A DNA stretch of 64,000 nucleotides from Fibrobacter sp. UBA7003 (GCA_002449765.1 DJXN01000012.1:248001-312000); one strand, 5' to 3'. Counted from the stretch's first letter, positions 33,924-42,775 are shown. A program made the numbers and translations. The notes: generated by a model not told the origin, from the sequence alone.

Positions 33924-34211
33924 ATGAAGAAATTGAAATACACATTGATTGTTCTCTTGCTAGTCGTATCATATATTGGCTCGTTCCTATTCTTTTATAT
34001 TCCAAATCAAAGACTTGGAATTCTCACCCCTCTTTTCTTCGCAACCACTGCATGGGCGTTTTCTGTTGCTTTTTTGAGTATAATGATTTACGCTGCGGTT
34101 ACAGGACGATTAAGAAAAAAGAAATCATTTTGCCAATCGCTTCAGGATTATATCGCGGCACCACCAGAAACAGATGAATTTGACAATTCGTTGAAAACCA
34201 TGAAGAAATAA
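33924..34211 (+). CDS. Small membrane protein, unknown
   Basis: 95 aa with two hydrophobic helices (about residues 6-28 and 35-58) and a Lys/Arg-rich segment RLRKKK after the second, which would place both termini inside the cell. The C-terminal part is soluble and acidic. No ribosome-binding site is clear before the ATG. No family recognised. It ends 10 bases before a duplicated fragment of the alcohol dehydrogenase start. Confidence 0.5.
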   Translation: MKKLKYTLIVLLLVVSYIGSFLFFYIPNQRLGILTPLFFATTAWAFSVAFLSIMIYAAVTGRLRKKKSFCQSLQDYIAAPPETDEFDNSLKTMKK

Positions 34212-34221
34212 GGATCTTTCT

Positions 34222-34266
34222 ATGCGTTTCTACGTGCCCACGGATATCTACGTTGAAAAAGACTGA
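34222..34266 (+). pseudogene. Truncated duplicate of the 5' end of the iron alcohol dehydrogenase gene
   Basis: Encodes MRFYVPTDIYVEKD then TGA. The same 14 residues open the intact gene at 35304. The 42 coding bases differ at four third positions only, all silent, and the upstream AGGA...TTCT is also shared. The match stops at the TGA/TGC codon. So this is a gene remnant or a partial duplication formed when the intervening gene arrived. Confidence 0.8.
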
Positions 34267-34309
34267 TGCGCTAGGGGCTCTTTATGTTATTATCTTTTCA
34301 AGGCCCCTG

Positions 34310-35236
34310 ATGAAGAGCGTCCTGAAAATATTCCTGTTTGCCCTGGTGTTCGCAGGGTTTGCCTTTGCCGAAGCACAAGACAGCGACGAGCCTTCGGTTT
34401 CCAAGTTCCGTGAACGATTCTCGCTGCGTTTCTTGTGCGATTACAATTTCGTGGCTATCTGGAATTCCGCCTACAACAACTCGATGCTCAATTCGAACCG
34501 CCCGGTCGATGTGGGCATCGGTGTCGGTTACGACAGCCTGTTTACCACATTCGGAATTTCGTGGGACGTGTCCGCCGATTTCAAGTACAGCCTCCCTTTT
34601 ACCACCTCGAATGGAAAATCAGACACCCAGGCTTTCGAGACAGGACTCGACTTTTTCCCGGGAAACTGGTGGCTTGCGGCAAAGCTCCGCTTTTACAGCG
34701 GCTTCACCACAGAAGTCGAACGCGGCGGCGAAAAGGAACGTGAATTCATAGATCTCTGGTTTGCGGACATGTATTTCTCGATGCTCTGGATGGCGACAGC
34801 GAAAGAAATTTTTGCACCCAGAAGCGCCTACTTTTTGGATCGCCGTCAAAAGAAATCTGCCGGGAGTTTGATTATTGGCGGGCGACTGCAGCGAAACATT
34901 GCCGAAGACAACGTCGGGGTTCTCGGCTACGAAAACGACAAGCGCGACATCACCTCCATCTGGGGTGACGTCGGGTACACCTACACCTTCGTTTTCAGCA
35001 ACGGATATTTCTGGAACCTCTGGGGCGTTGTCGGTATCGCATACGGCCGCGAATACGCAGATGACGGCAACCTGCTATTGCCCGAATCGGACATAAAAAC
35101 CGCCTTGGGCTACATCGGGGAAAAATGGGCTTGGAACATCGTTCTTAAATGCGGATACTCCGCCATTGCGTTTGGCGAACATCTGGAGCAAAAATACGTA
35201 TCTGCCTTCGAAATCCTTGTAGTGCGCAGGTTCTAG
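34310..35236 (+). CDS. DUF4421-like outer-membrane protein
   Basis: 308 aa from the ATG at 34310 (MKSVLKIFLFALVFAGFAFA), chosen because it opens a clean signal peptide cut near FAEAQ. The mature part looks like a small barrel: RFSLRFLCDYNFVAIW, then VGIGVGYDSLFTTFGISWDV, then RLQRNIAEDNVG and the end FEILVVRRF. This resembles DUF4421, an outer-membrane family of unknown role in Bacteroidota; the match is moderate. It lies between the two copies of the alcohol dehydrogenase 5' end, suggesting it was inserted there. Confidence 0.6.
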   Translation: MKSVLKIFLFALVFAGFAFAEAQDSDEPSVSKFRERFSLRFLCDYNFVAIWNSAYNNSMLNSNRPVDVGIGVGYDSLFTTFGISWDVSADFKYSLPFTTSNGKSDTQAFETGLDFFPGNWWLAAKLRFYSGFTTEVERGGEKEREFIDLWFADMYFSMLWMATAKEIFAPRSAYFLDRRQKKSAGSLIIGGRLQRNIAEDNVGVLGYENDKRDITSIWGDVGYTYTFVFSNGYFWNLWGVVGIAYGREYADDGNLLLPESDIKTALGYIGEKWAWNIVLKCGYSAIAFGEHLEQKYVSAFEILVVRRF

Positions 35237-35303
35237 TTGGCAAAATATTCCAACCTCGATTTACTATTTTTTTCGCATACTCTCATAACTTCAGGACCAT
35301 TCT

Positions 35304-36410
35304 ATGCGTTTCTATGTACCCACGGATATCTACGTCGAAAAGGACTGCGTGAAGAACCACGCGCATAACTTGCTTACGGTTGGAAAGCGCGCATTCATCA
35401 TGACGGGCAGAACTTCTGCCAAGAAGAACGGTTCCTTGAACGATGTCACCGCCGTCCTGGACGCGGGCCATGTGCCGTACCAGGTTTTTGACCAAGTCGA
35501 GGAAAATCCTTCTACCGATACCGTGGGGAACGCCACTCAGCTGGCACGCGATTTCGGCGCCGATTACATCATCGGCATCGGGGGCGGTTCCGCCATCGAC
35601 GCGGCGAAGGCAGTTGCATTGCTTCTTGCGAACCCGAGCCTCATCGCAGACAACTTGCACAAGGCTCCCGAAAAACCGCTCGGCCACGTGCCCGTCGTCG
35701 CCGTACCGACTACCTGCGGAACAGGTTCCGAAGCAACACCGGTCGCCATCATCACGAACCACAAGATTCAACTGAAGAAGAGCATCCCGCACAAGATTTT
35801 CCCGGCGCTCGCGCTTGTTGACGGCAAGCACCTCGCCTCGGCCAAGAAGACGCTGATTATCAACACCGCGGTCGATGCCCTCGCCCACATGGTCGAAAGC
35901 ATCCTGAACGTCTATTCCAACGCGTTCAACCGCATGTGCCCGGAATACGGCCTCAGGCTCTGGGGCGAATTCAAGGACGCGCTCCTTTCCGACTCCCCCG
36001 TCGACGAAGGCCTTTACGAAAAACTCATGCTCACCTCGACTATCGCGGGCATGTCCATCGCGCACACGAGCACCGCTGTACCGCACGGCATGAGCTACGA
36101 CCTCACGCTGCATCAGGGCGTGCCCCACGGCCCCGCCGTCGGCTATTTTCTTGCCGCCTACGTGGAAATCTGCGAAAAGAAAGTCCCCGAAGATGTCAAG
36201 CGCATCTTGGAACTTTTAGGCCTCAAAGGTACCGCCGATTTCGCCGCGATGCTCGAAAGGCTCATCGGCAAATGCAAGGTTACGCGCGAAATGCGCGACA
36301 AGTTCGCCGCCGCCATGAAGGCAAACCGCTCCAAGCTCGACCTCGTTCCCGGCGGAATCACGCCCGAGGAAGTTGACTACATATACGACAAGTCGCTGGT
36401 TATAGACTAA
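35304..36410 (+). CDS. Iron-containing alcohol dehydrogenase
   Basis: 368 aa. NAD(P)-binding half holds DYIIGIGGGSAIDAAKAVAL (about residues 91-110) and VPTTCGTGSEATPVAII. The metal site of the family is seen as Asp in NTAVDALAHMVES, the three His in the following helices (TSTAVPHGMSYDLTLHQGVP then HGPAVG). It reduces an aldehyde or oxidises an alcohol; the substrate is open, with butanol- or 1,2-propanediol-type activity common in the family. The start is the full copy of the segment that is duplicated at 34222. Confidence 0.93.
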   Translation: MRFYVPTDIYVEKDCVKNHAHNLLTVGKRAFIMTGRTSAKKNGSLNDVTAVLDAGHVPYQVFDQVEENPSTDTVGNATQLARDFGADYIIGIGGGSAIDAAKAVALLLANPSLIADNLHKAPEKPLGHVPVVAVPTTCGTGSEATPVAIITNHKIQLKKSIPHKIFPALALVDGKHLASAKKTLIINTAVDALAHMVESILNVYSNAFNRMCPEYGLRLWGEFKDALLSDSPVDEGLYEKLMLTSTIAGMSIAHTSTAVPHGMSYDLTLHQGVPHGPAVGYFLAAYVEICEKKVPEDVKRILELLGLKGTADFAAMLERLIGKCKVTREMRDKFAAAMKANRSKLDLVPGGITPEEVDYIYDKSLVID

Positions 36411-36479
36411 ATCAAATTTGATCTTCAATCGACAAATGTAGTGACCGTTGTCATGTTTGTCCACAAACGAGTATTTTTC

Positions 36480-36536
36480 TTGAACTTTCCCGTTTTTTGA
36501 GTATATATTTATCAAAAGCCGCGGTCAAAACGCGGC
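36480..36536 (+). promoter_or_regulatory. Promoter and 5' hairpin of the GH44 gene
   Basis: -35 TTGAAC (36480-36485), 18 bases, -10 TATATT in TATATTTA (36504-36511). Just after it, GCCGCG-N7-CGCGGC (36518-36536) forms a perfect 6-bp hairpin at the very start of the mRNA, directly before the AGAGG ribosome-binding site, so it may stabilise the message or modulate translation. Confidence 0.6.
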
Positions 36537-36550
36537 TAGAGGTGTTGTAT

Positions 36551-38464
36551 ATGGGTAATTCAAGGTTTTTCGCGGGTGCGGTACTCGGTTCGTCGCTCGC
36601 AGTCTCTCCCGCACTCGCCATCGATGTAACCGTCGATGCAGATGCGGGCATCAAGAAGATTTCGCCATACATTTACGGGCGAAACATCGACAAAATCAGC
36701 GATACGGACGCCGCAAGCGACGCGGACGAAGAAGCGTTTATCGCCCAGATGCTCGATGCGGGCATCCACATGATGCGCGCGAACAACGGCAACAACTCCA
36801 CGCGCTACAACTGGAGCCACAAAATGACGGTTCATCCGGACTGGTTCAACAACGTGTACGCGCACGACTGGGACATCACCGCGAAAAAGGTGCTTGACAA
36901 GATGCCGGGAGTCGACGCAATGTACGGCTTCCAGCTCACGGGCTACGCGGCAAGCAGCACCGACCACAACTTCCCCGACTGGAACTGGAAACAGGAACAC
37001 GGCTCATATCCGTCGAGATCATTCGACCTCGCGGGTGGCGGCGAAGTATCGGAAGACGGCCAGACGCTCATCAAGGCTGGCGACGCCTCACTCTACAACA
37101 TGGAATGGCCCGCCGATTCCACCGTGGGAATCATCCCGCACTGGAAGGATGAACTCAAGTACGACATGAGCCGTTTTAAATACTGGAGCATGGACAACGA
37201 AATTGAAATCTGGCGCGGAACCCACAACGATTTGGACTTGCCCGTAACCGGAGATTTCCTCGTTGAACGCTATATCGACGTGGCCAAGAAGGCGCGCGCC
37301 GCCTGGGGCGATATCAAGCTCACCGGCCCCGTAGTCGCCAACGAATGGCAATGGTGTCACATCAATGCCTACAACGACGAAAGCAGGCCCAAGATCGACG
37401 GCCAGGAATACTGTTGGCTCGAATTTTTCACCAAGAAAATCGCCGAAGCGCAAAAGGCGAGCGGCACGCGGCTCCTCGACGTGTTCGACATTCACTGGTA
37501 CCCCACCGAAAAGGACTACGAAAGCCGTGTCAACTGGCACCGCGTTCTGTTCGATACCACCTACTACTACAAGGGCGGTAACGGCGTGCGCTGCGCCACG
37601 GGCAAATGCGACTGGAGCGACAAGGAGAAGGGCTACAGGTCATACATCTTCGTGCGCATCAACAACTGGCTCGAAAAGTACTTTGGCAAGGATCACGGCA
37701 TTACGCTCGGCATTACCGAAACCGACCTGAACGATTCTGATCCTATGGTGACAGCGCTCATCTATGCGTCTTTCCTCGGAACCATGCAGGACAACGGTGT
37801 CGAGATTTTCACCCCGTGGACATGGGGCGACGGCATGTACGAAACGGTGCACCTGTTCAGCCGCTACGGCCACCCGAACCGCGTGCAGTCCACCTCCAGC
37901 AACGACTCGCTGGTGTCGGCCTACAGTTCCATCAGCAACAAGGGCGACTCGCTTACGGTTATCTTCGTGAACCGCGCCGAAAAGGACGCCCAGGACGTGA
38001 ACCTCAGCCTCGCGAACTTCGCCTCCGATGGAACGGTAAAAACACTCACGCTGCAGAACCTCCAGGGCGAAACGTTCGTTTCTCATACAGAAAATGCGCT
38101 ACAGGCAGGGACAGCCACTGCCGCCGGCAACAAGGTTTCGCTCAAGCTCCCTGCAAAGTCTATCACCGCAGTTCTGCTCACTACTGCCACGCCGAAACAG
38201 GTCGTCGACGGAATAATTCCCACGGGCAAGGCTCTCGCCGGCAACATGCTCCACCGCGATAACGGTGGCTGGGCTATAAACAACGGCTTGGGCAACGTGC
38301 ATAGCCTCCACGTGTTCAACAGTCGTGGCCAAAACGTATTGCAAGTGGAACACCCCGCCCGCGGCAGCATTCGACTCGCCGGCGAAACTCTCGGCAAGGG
38401 CGTTTTCGTCGTGCGTGTCAAGAGCGCAGGCGGCATGCAAATTCAGAAAATCGATGTGAAATAA
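36551..38464 (+). CDS. Secreted glycoside hydrolase family 44-type endoglucanase
   Basis: 637 aa from the ATG at 36551 (AGAGG upstream). Signal peptide ends SPALAID (about residue 25). The catalytic region (about 25-530) matches GH44, which cleaves beta-1,4-glucan and xyloglucan. Key motifs are KKISPYIYGRNIDK, YWSMDNEIEIWRGTHND (Glu of DNE as probable acid/base), HWYPTEKDYESRV and LGITETDLNDSDPM (Glu as probable nucleophile). A small beta-sandwich ends the catalytic part. The last about 70 residues (SLHVFNSRGQNVLQVEHPAR, then GKGVFVVRVKS, MQIQKIDVK) look like a type A C-terminal signal of type IX secretion. No carbohydrate-binding module is clear. Confidence 0.85.
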   Translation: MGNSRFFAGAVLGSSLAVSPALAIDVTVDADAGIKKISPYIYGRNIDKISDTDAASDADEEAFIAQMLDAGIHMMRANNGNNSTRYNWSHKMTVHPDWFNNVYAHDWDITAKKVLDKMPGVDAMYGFQLTGYAASSTDHNFPDWNWKQEHGSYPSRSFDLAGGGEVSEDGQTLIKAGDASLYNMEWPADSTVGIIPHWKDELKYDMSRFKYWSMDNEIEIWRGTHNDLDLPVTGDFLVERYIDVAKKARAAWGDIKLTGPVVANEWQWCHINAYNDESRPKIDGQEYCWLEFFTKKIAEAQKASGTRLLDVFDIHWYPTEKDYESRVNWHRVLFDTTYYYKGGNGVRCATGKCDWSDKEKGYRSYIFVRINNWLEKYFGKDHGITLGITETDLNDSDPMVTALIYASFLGTMQDNGVEIFTPWTWGDGMYETVHLFSRYGHPNRVQSTSSNDSLVSAYSSISNKGDSLTVIFVNRAEKDAQDVNLSLANFASDGTVKTLTLQNLQGETFVSHTENALQAGTATAAGNKVSLKLPAKSITAVLLTTATPKQVVDGIIPTGKALAGNMLHRDNGGWAINNGLGNVHSLHVFNSRGQNVLQVEHPARGSIRLAGETLGKGVFVVRVKSAGGMQIQKIDVK

Positions 38465-38502
38465 ATTATATTTCTGTCAGGATTACAGCAAAGGATTCTG
38501 AC

Positions 38503-39270
38503 ATGAAAAAACTCATACTCACCATAGCCGCCACCCTCGCGCTTCTCGGCTGTGCACAGATTGACGAAACGGAACGCGGCGTTGTTCTCCAGTTCGGCAA
38601 GTACAGCGAGACGTTCGAACCCGGCCTCAACTTCTACAACATTCTCACCAAAGAGATTGTCCGCATCCCCGTCAGCACGCAACTCGAAGCCGTCAAGATT
38701 GAATCCGGTTCGAAGGACCTGCAGACCGTCTACGTGGGCACGAACGTAAACTACCACGTTGACCCGCTGAACGTCGACAAGATTTACTCCAAGTACGGCA
38801 CCCGCTACGTTTCCACGGTTCTACAGCCCAAGATCAAGGAAACCATCACGGGCATCACCCCGCAGTACGTTCCCGAAGAGATGCTCCAGAAGCGCGAAGA
38901 AATTCGCAGCCGCATGGAATCGGCACTCAAGGCCAAGCTCGATTCCGCGGGCGCACATATCGTCATCGACGGCTTCACCATCACCGAATTCCAGTTCAGC
39001 CGCGCCTTCAACGAGGCCATCGAGGCCAAGCAGGTGCAGGAGCAGGAAGCGCTCAAGGAAAAGAACATCAAGATCAAGATGGACTACCAGAACGAGCAGC
39101 GCGTCGCGAAAGCAAAAGCAGATTCAGCGGTCATCGCGCTCCAGATGGAAGCCCTCAAGAAGCAAAATGGCAAGGAATACCTGATGCTCAAGTGGATCGA
39201 GAAGTGGGATGGCAAGCTTCCGCAGGTAAATGGGAACGATAAAGTCATTCCGATGATTAATATGCAGTAA
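38503..39270 (+). CDS. SPFH/prohibitin-domain lipoprotein
   Basis: 255 aa. Signal MKKLILTIAATLALLGCAQI ends in the lipobox LLGC, so the protein is lipid-anchored, not held by the N-terminal membrane helix usual in HflC and prohibitin. The SPFH domain covers about residues 22-190 (ETERGVVLQFGKYSETFEPG, then YGTRYVSTVLQPKIKETITG). A long helix follows (about 160-230, EAIEAKQVQEQEALKEKNIK) that mediates ring formation in the family. Its job may be membrane organisation or protease control; no partner is adjacent. AAGGA is present before the ATG. Confidence 0.85.
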   Translation: MKKLILTIAATLALLGCAQIDETERGVVLQFGKYSETFEPGLNFYNILTKEIVRIPVSTQLEAVKIESGSKDLQTVYVGTNVNYHVDPLNVDKIYSKYGTRYVSTVLQPKIKETITGITPQYVPEEMLQKREEIRSRMESALKAKLDSAGAHIVIDGFTITEFQFSRAFNEAIEAKQVQEQEALKEKNIKIKMDYQNEQRVAKAKADSAVIALQMEALKKQNGKEYLMLKWIEKWDGKLPQVNGNDKVIPMINMQ

Positions 39271-39314
39271 AAAATATGTTATATTAAAAAAAACATCCAA
39301 ACAAAGGATTCCAT

Positions 39315-40070
39315 ATGCACGCATCTTTCATCGCATTCGTCGTCCTCGGCATCATCATCGTGGCAATCGCCGCATACCGTATCGGCGTCCACGTATCCAG
39401 GGCGGCCAAACAAGAATCCCCCGAAGCGAAAAACAAGATTTCCTTCGAAGACTGCTTGGCCAAGAACGCCAAGGCATTCAAGTACGGCTCCTTTACCGAC
39501 GCCCGCGACGGCGAGACCTACCGCACCGTGAAAATCGGCAACCAGGTCTGGATGGCCGAGAACCTGCGTTTCAAGACGAACGCAAGCTTCGCTCCCGGCA
39601 ACGAGGAATCCAACATCAAAAAATTCGGAAGGCTCTACACCTGGACATCCGCCCTGGACATCCCGGCGGAATTTGCAGACCAGTCCCCCGCAAAGGACCT
39701 GGCCATGTACGAGAAGATGAAAGACGCGAACTTCCAGGGCATCGCCCCGGAAGGCTGGCACATTCCGAGCAACAAGGAATGGGAAGAGCTCATGGCCAAT
39801 ATAGACCCCAAATCGACCGGTTCCGAGCTCCGCAGCGCATGCGTATGGCAGAAACCCGGCAAGGATTCTCTCGGGTTCTTCGCGCTGCCCGCCGGTTACC
39901 GTTTCAACGACGGAAGCTTCCGCCATTTCGGCAGGCGCGCCCGCTTCTGGAGCAAGGACGAATACGGCACGGCCAACGCCTACCGCATGAGCATCACCGA
40001 AAACTCCATCGACATCGAAGGGGTTTACAGATCCGACGCCCTTTCCGTACGCTGCGTGAAGAACGCCTAA
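39315..40070 (+). CDS. FISUMP-domain protein 4, membrane-anchored
   Basis: 251 aa. Unlike the other three it has no lipobox: an N-terminal hydrophobic segment (ASFIAFVVLGIIIVAIAAYR, about residues 3-22) anchors it, with the domain outside. FISUMP signatures: DARDGETYRTVKIGNQVWMA, RLYTWTSALD, APEGWHIPSNKEWEELM, FFALPAGYRFN, RARFWSKDEYG and the end ALSVRCVKNA. There is no Ser-rich linker. More diverged from the other copies than they are from each other. Upstream neighbour is the SPFH lipoprotein on the same strand, 44 bases away. Confidence 0.9.
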   Translation: MHASFIAFVVLGIIIVAIAAYRIGVHVSRAAKQESPEAKNKISFEDCLAKNAKAFKYGSFTDARDGETYRTVKIGNQVWMAENLRFKTNASFAPGNEESNIKKFGRLYTWTSALDIPAEFADQSPAKDLAMYEKMKDANFQGIAPEGWHIPSNKEWEELMANIDPKSTGSELRSACVWQKPGKDSLGFFALPAGYRFNDGSFRHFGRRARFWSKDEYGTANAYRMSITENSIDIEGVYRSDALSVRCVKNA

Positions 40071-40106
40071 CGAGATAAGCATCTGGCGCACTCTGGACGC
40101 AGTGAT

Positions 40107-41099
40107 TTGTCGCTGATTTTAAGAAAGCCCGACTTTTACGACAGCTTCAAGTGCATCGCCTCGCGGTGCACCGACACATGTTGCGTGGGCTGGGAAATCG
40201 ACATCGACGATGCATCGCAGGAGGCATACCGCAAGGTGGCAGGGGCTTTTGGCGACAAGCTGCGCCAAAACATCGAAGACGGGCATTTCAAGCTTTTACC
40301 CCGCGACCGCTGCCCGTTCTTGGACAAGCAAAACCTCTGCGAGATCTACACGCACTTGGGCGCAGGCGCCCTCTGCGAAATCTGCCGCGAGCATCCGAGG
40401 TTCGTGGAAGTCTACGGCGACATCATGGAGCGTGGACTGGGTTTATGCTGCGAAGAAGCGGCACGGCTGTTGCTCGAAGGCAAAGGCCCGCTCGCCTTCA
40501 CAAGCGAGGAATGCGATGAACCCGAAGACGAGATGGACGAAGATGACAGAGAAGTCCGCGACGAGGTGATGTTCGCCCGCGAACAGATTTTCAAGGCGCT
40601 CGCCGACACATCCATCCCTTTCAAGGAAAGGCTCCACCAAGCATTCGGCTACACAGGCGACAAACCGCTCGCACCTTTCGAAAGCACAAGCGCCATGGTA
40701 GAATTCCTAGCGCAACTGGAAAGCTACGGCCCCGACTGGGACGCGGCTCTTGCACGCATCAAGGCGAAGGTCTACGCCGCACAAGAAGCAGGACGCCTGG
40801 ATAAGGATTCCACGATTCTCGAAGACCAGGGATTCTTCTCGGAAACAGAAAGCGCGAGACTACTCGCCTACCTCGTCTACCGCCATTACTCCAAGTGTCT
40901 CTTCGAAGGACGCGAGCAGGGCAAGCTCATGTTCGCCCTATTCTTCTGGAACCTAGCACGGTTCTTTACGCGCGAACTCGCGGGCAATGCGACAGCCGAC
41001 GCGCAGTCCATCAAGATTGGCGCAATCAAGATTCTTTCCAAGCAGCTGGAATACGCCGAAGAAATCATGGAGATCGTCGAGATTTCGCTTGACGGATAA
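40107..41099 (+). CDS. FliB-like cysteine-rich protein (lysine N-methylase family)
   Basis: About 330 aa; the start is a TTG at 40107 (MSLILRKPDFYDSFKC), with no strong ribosome-binding site, so the exact start is uncertain. The cysteine pattern is the family's: FKCIASRCTDTCCVGWEIDI (about residues 12-31), DRCPFLDKQNLCEIY, GALCEICREHPRF and GLGLCCEEAARLL. These Cys probably bind an iron-sulfur cluster. FliB methylates flagellin lysines in enterobacteria, but no flagellar gene is here and Fibrobacter is non-motile, so the substrate must be another protein. Ends 4 bases before the convergent MATE gene. Confidence 0.82.
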   Translation: MSLILRKPDFYDSFKCIASRCTDTCCVGWEIDIDDASQEAYRKVAGAFGDKLRQNIEDGHFKLLPRDRCPFLDKQNLCEIYTHLGAGALCEICREHPRFVEVYGDIMERGLGLCCEEAARLLLEGKGPLAFTSEECDEPEDEMDEDDREVRDEVMFAREQIFKALADTSIPFKERLHQAFGYTGDKPLAPFESTSAMVEFLAQLESYGPDWDAALARIKAKVYAAQEAGRLDKDSTILEDQGFFSETESARLLAYLVYRHYSKCLFEGREQGKLMFALFFWNLARFFTRELAGNATADAQSIKIGAIKILSKQLEYAEEIMEIVEISLDG

Positions 41100-41103
41100 A
41101 GGA

Positions 41104-42531
41104 CTAAGAAGCAGGGCGGTCTTTTTCCATCACGCACTTGCGCCACTTGCCGCTCTTCCAACGACGCCAGAAAATAATCGGCGCCGTACTGTAGACTGCA
41201 ACAACAGCAATCCAGGCGTAATGGGCCGGCAGGTGATAGACGTAGGCGGCAACATACAGCGCCCCCGCCACGCACCAGTTCATGATGGCGCTAGCAAACA
41301 TCACCCACAGCGTATCGCCTGCACCGCGAAGCGCTCCCGCATAGATAACAAGCAGCACCTCCACGAAGATATAGAAGGTCGCTATGCGCAGCATGAAGAT
41401 GCTCATGGGGCGAGCGGCATCGAAAATCGCAATCGCCCCGGACGATGCCTCCGCCATGTCGGGCCTGAATATATCGGTCAGCACTCCCGGCAAGAATACG
41501 AAGAAAATTCCCATGACGAGGGAATACCCCCAGCCGAGTTTCAACCCGGAATAAGTTGAGCGCGATGCGGCGGCGCCGTCCCTCGCTCCCACGTAGCGCC
41601 CCACAAGGCTTGTCGATGCGACTTCGAGCCCCATCAGCGGAACGTAGGCCACCATGTCCCAGTTGAACATGACTGAGGATGCCGTCGCCGATTCCGATCC
41701 GAGAGCATGGAACATGAGAATAAGCATCTGGAACGCCGACATGTTCAGGAACATCTCGACACCCGAGGGAATCCCCTTCTGCAGAAGTTCGCGGGTAAGC
41801 GCCCCGCTAAACGCAAACGAGCGGCGCGTGCTAAAGCGGGCATTGCACGACCTGCCCCAGAATTTTGCAAACAAAATAACAGTCGATACCAGATTGCCAA
41901 TCAGCGTTCCGTAAGCGGCCCCTGCAACGCCCAGTGCCGGAATAGGCCCGCAACCGAATATCAGCAAAAAATTGCAGGCCACATTCACGATCATCCCGAC
42001 AAAGGCTGCCTGCATTACAATCTTGGTTTCGCCAATGCCACTAAAAAAGCAAGGGGCCACATTTCGCACAAGCGTTATGGCGCCGCCAAACATCAAGATG
42101 TTGAAGTAAGTTTTCTGATATTCCAGCTGGTCGGCCGACAGGTGTTCGAGTCCAAACACCCAGTGCCCAATGGGGATGGTCAAATACAAAAGCGGCACCG
42201 CGACTATCGAAACATAGAGCGCCTGCATAAAGACCTTCGCACAGTCCCCCTGACGTTTTGCGCCCAGGCGTTGCGCCACCATCGCAGTCGTGTAACTAAT
42301 GGCTCCGGTAAAAAAGGTCGTAAGCGCAAGCTGCACCGCGCCCGCACCAAGCGCTGCGTTCATTTCGGCAGGTCCGAGCTTTGAGAGAAACAACCTGTCG
42401 ATAAACGTCATGAAGGTATCGAACGACATCGACAGGAGCATCGGAAGCGCCACAACAAGCACATCCTTCACATCACCGTTTTTCTTGAACTTCGGCGGCC
42501 TATAGAACTTGTTCAGTATCGCATCGACCAT
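41104..42531 (-). CDS. MATE-family efflux transporter
   Basis: 475 aa with twelve predicted membrane helices in two halves. MATE features: ALPMLLSMSFDTFMTFIDRL at the first helix, LGAGAVQLALTTFF, the second-half GIPSGVEMFLNMSAFQMLIL and the loop EVASTSLVGRYVGARDG. Exports cationic drugs or metabolites in exchange for Na+ or H+. The ATG follows TATATTTA by 9 bases with no ribosome-binding site. Just upstream a terminator closes off a separate short transcript (see 42548-42617), which may be independent or act on this gene. Confidence 0.93.
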   Translation of the reverse strand: MVDAILNKFYRPPKFKKNGDVKDVLVVALPMLLSMSFDTFMTFIDRLFLSKLGPAEMNAALGAGAVQLALTTFFTGAISYTTAMVAQRLGAKRQGDCAKVFMQALYVSIVAVPLLYLTIPIGHWVFGLEHLSADQLEYQKTYFNILMFGGAITLVRNVAPCFFSGIGETKIVMQAAFVGMIVNVACNFLLIFGCGPIPALGVAGAAYGTLIGNLVSTVILFAKFWGRSCNARFSTRRSFAFSGALTRELLQKGIPSGVEMFLNMSAFQMLILMFHALGSESATASSVMFNWDMVAYVPLMGLEVASTSLVGRYVGARDGAAASRSTYSGLKLGWGYSLVMGIFFVFLPGVLTDIFRPDMAEASSGAIAIFDAARPMSIFMLRIATFYIFVEVLLVIYAGALRGAGDTLWVMFASAIMNWCVAGALYVAAYVYHLPAHYAWIAVVAVYSTAPIIFWRRWKSGKWRKCVMEKDRPAS

Positions 42532-42540
42532 AAACGCGCG

Positions 42541-42548
42541 TAAATATA
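42541..42548 (-). promoter_or_regulatory. -7 element of the MATE gene, leaderless type
   Basis: TATATTTA on the minus strand, 9 bases (CGCGCGTTT) before the ATG at 42531, directly after the T-run of the small-RNA terminator. Confidence 0.4.
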
Positions 42549-42617
42549 AAAAAAGACAGGGCCTTGCAGCCCTGCCCTCCGTTTTTTTGAGGTGTATAAA
42601 AAAACGGTTTTGGGGGA
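42548..42617 (-). ncRNA. Candidate small RNA or attenuator upstream of the MATE gene
   Basis: A promoter on the minus strand (TTGAAA at 42646-42651, TATATTTG at 42623-42630) would start an RNA near 42617. It folds into a perfect 10-bp stem CCGTTTTTTT / AAAAAAACGG (42598-42607 with 42579-42588). A terminator CAGGGC-N6-GCCCTG (42557-42562, 42569-42574) and T7 follow. About 70 bases, no frame inside. No known riboswitch was recognised; an attenuator controlling MATE is the alternative. Confidence 0.5.
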
Positions 42618-42775
42618 TGCGTCAAATATAACAAATAAAGTTTGTTTTCAATGACTAACCCCGTTTTTTCGCAAAATAACTTATTACGAATTGCTTACAG
42701 CAACATTTATGGGATTTTTCGGCAAAAACAGGCACCACGGACATCCGGTCCATCCAACGGAAAATTCGTTTTTGC

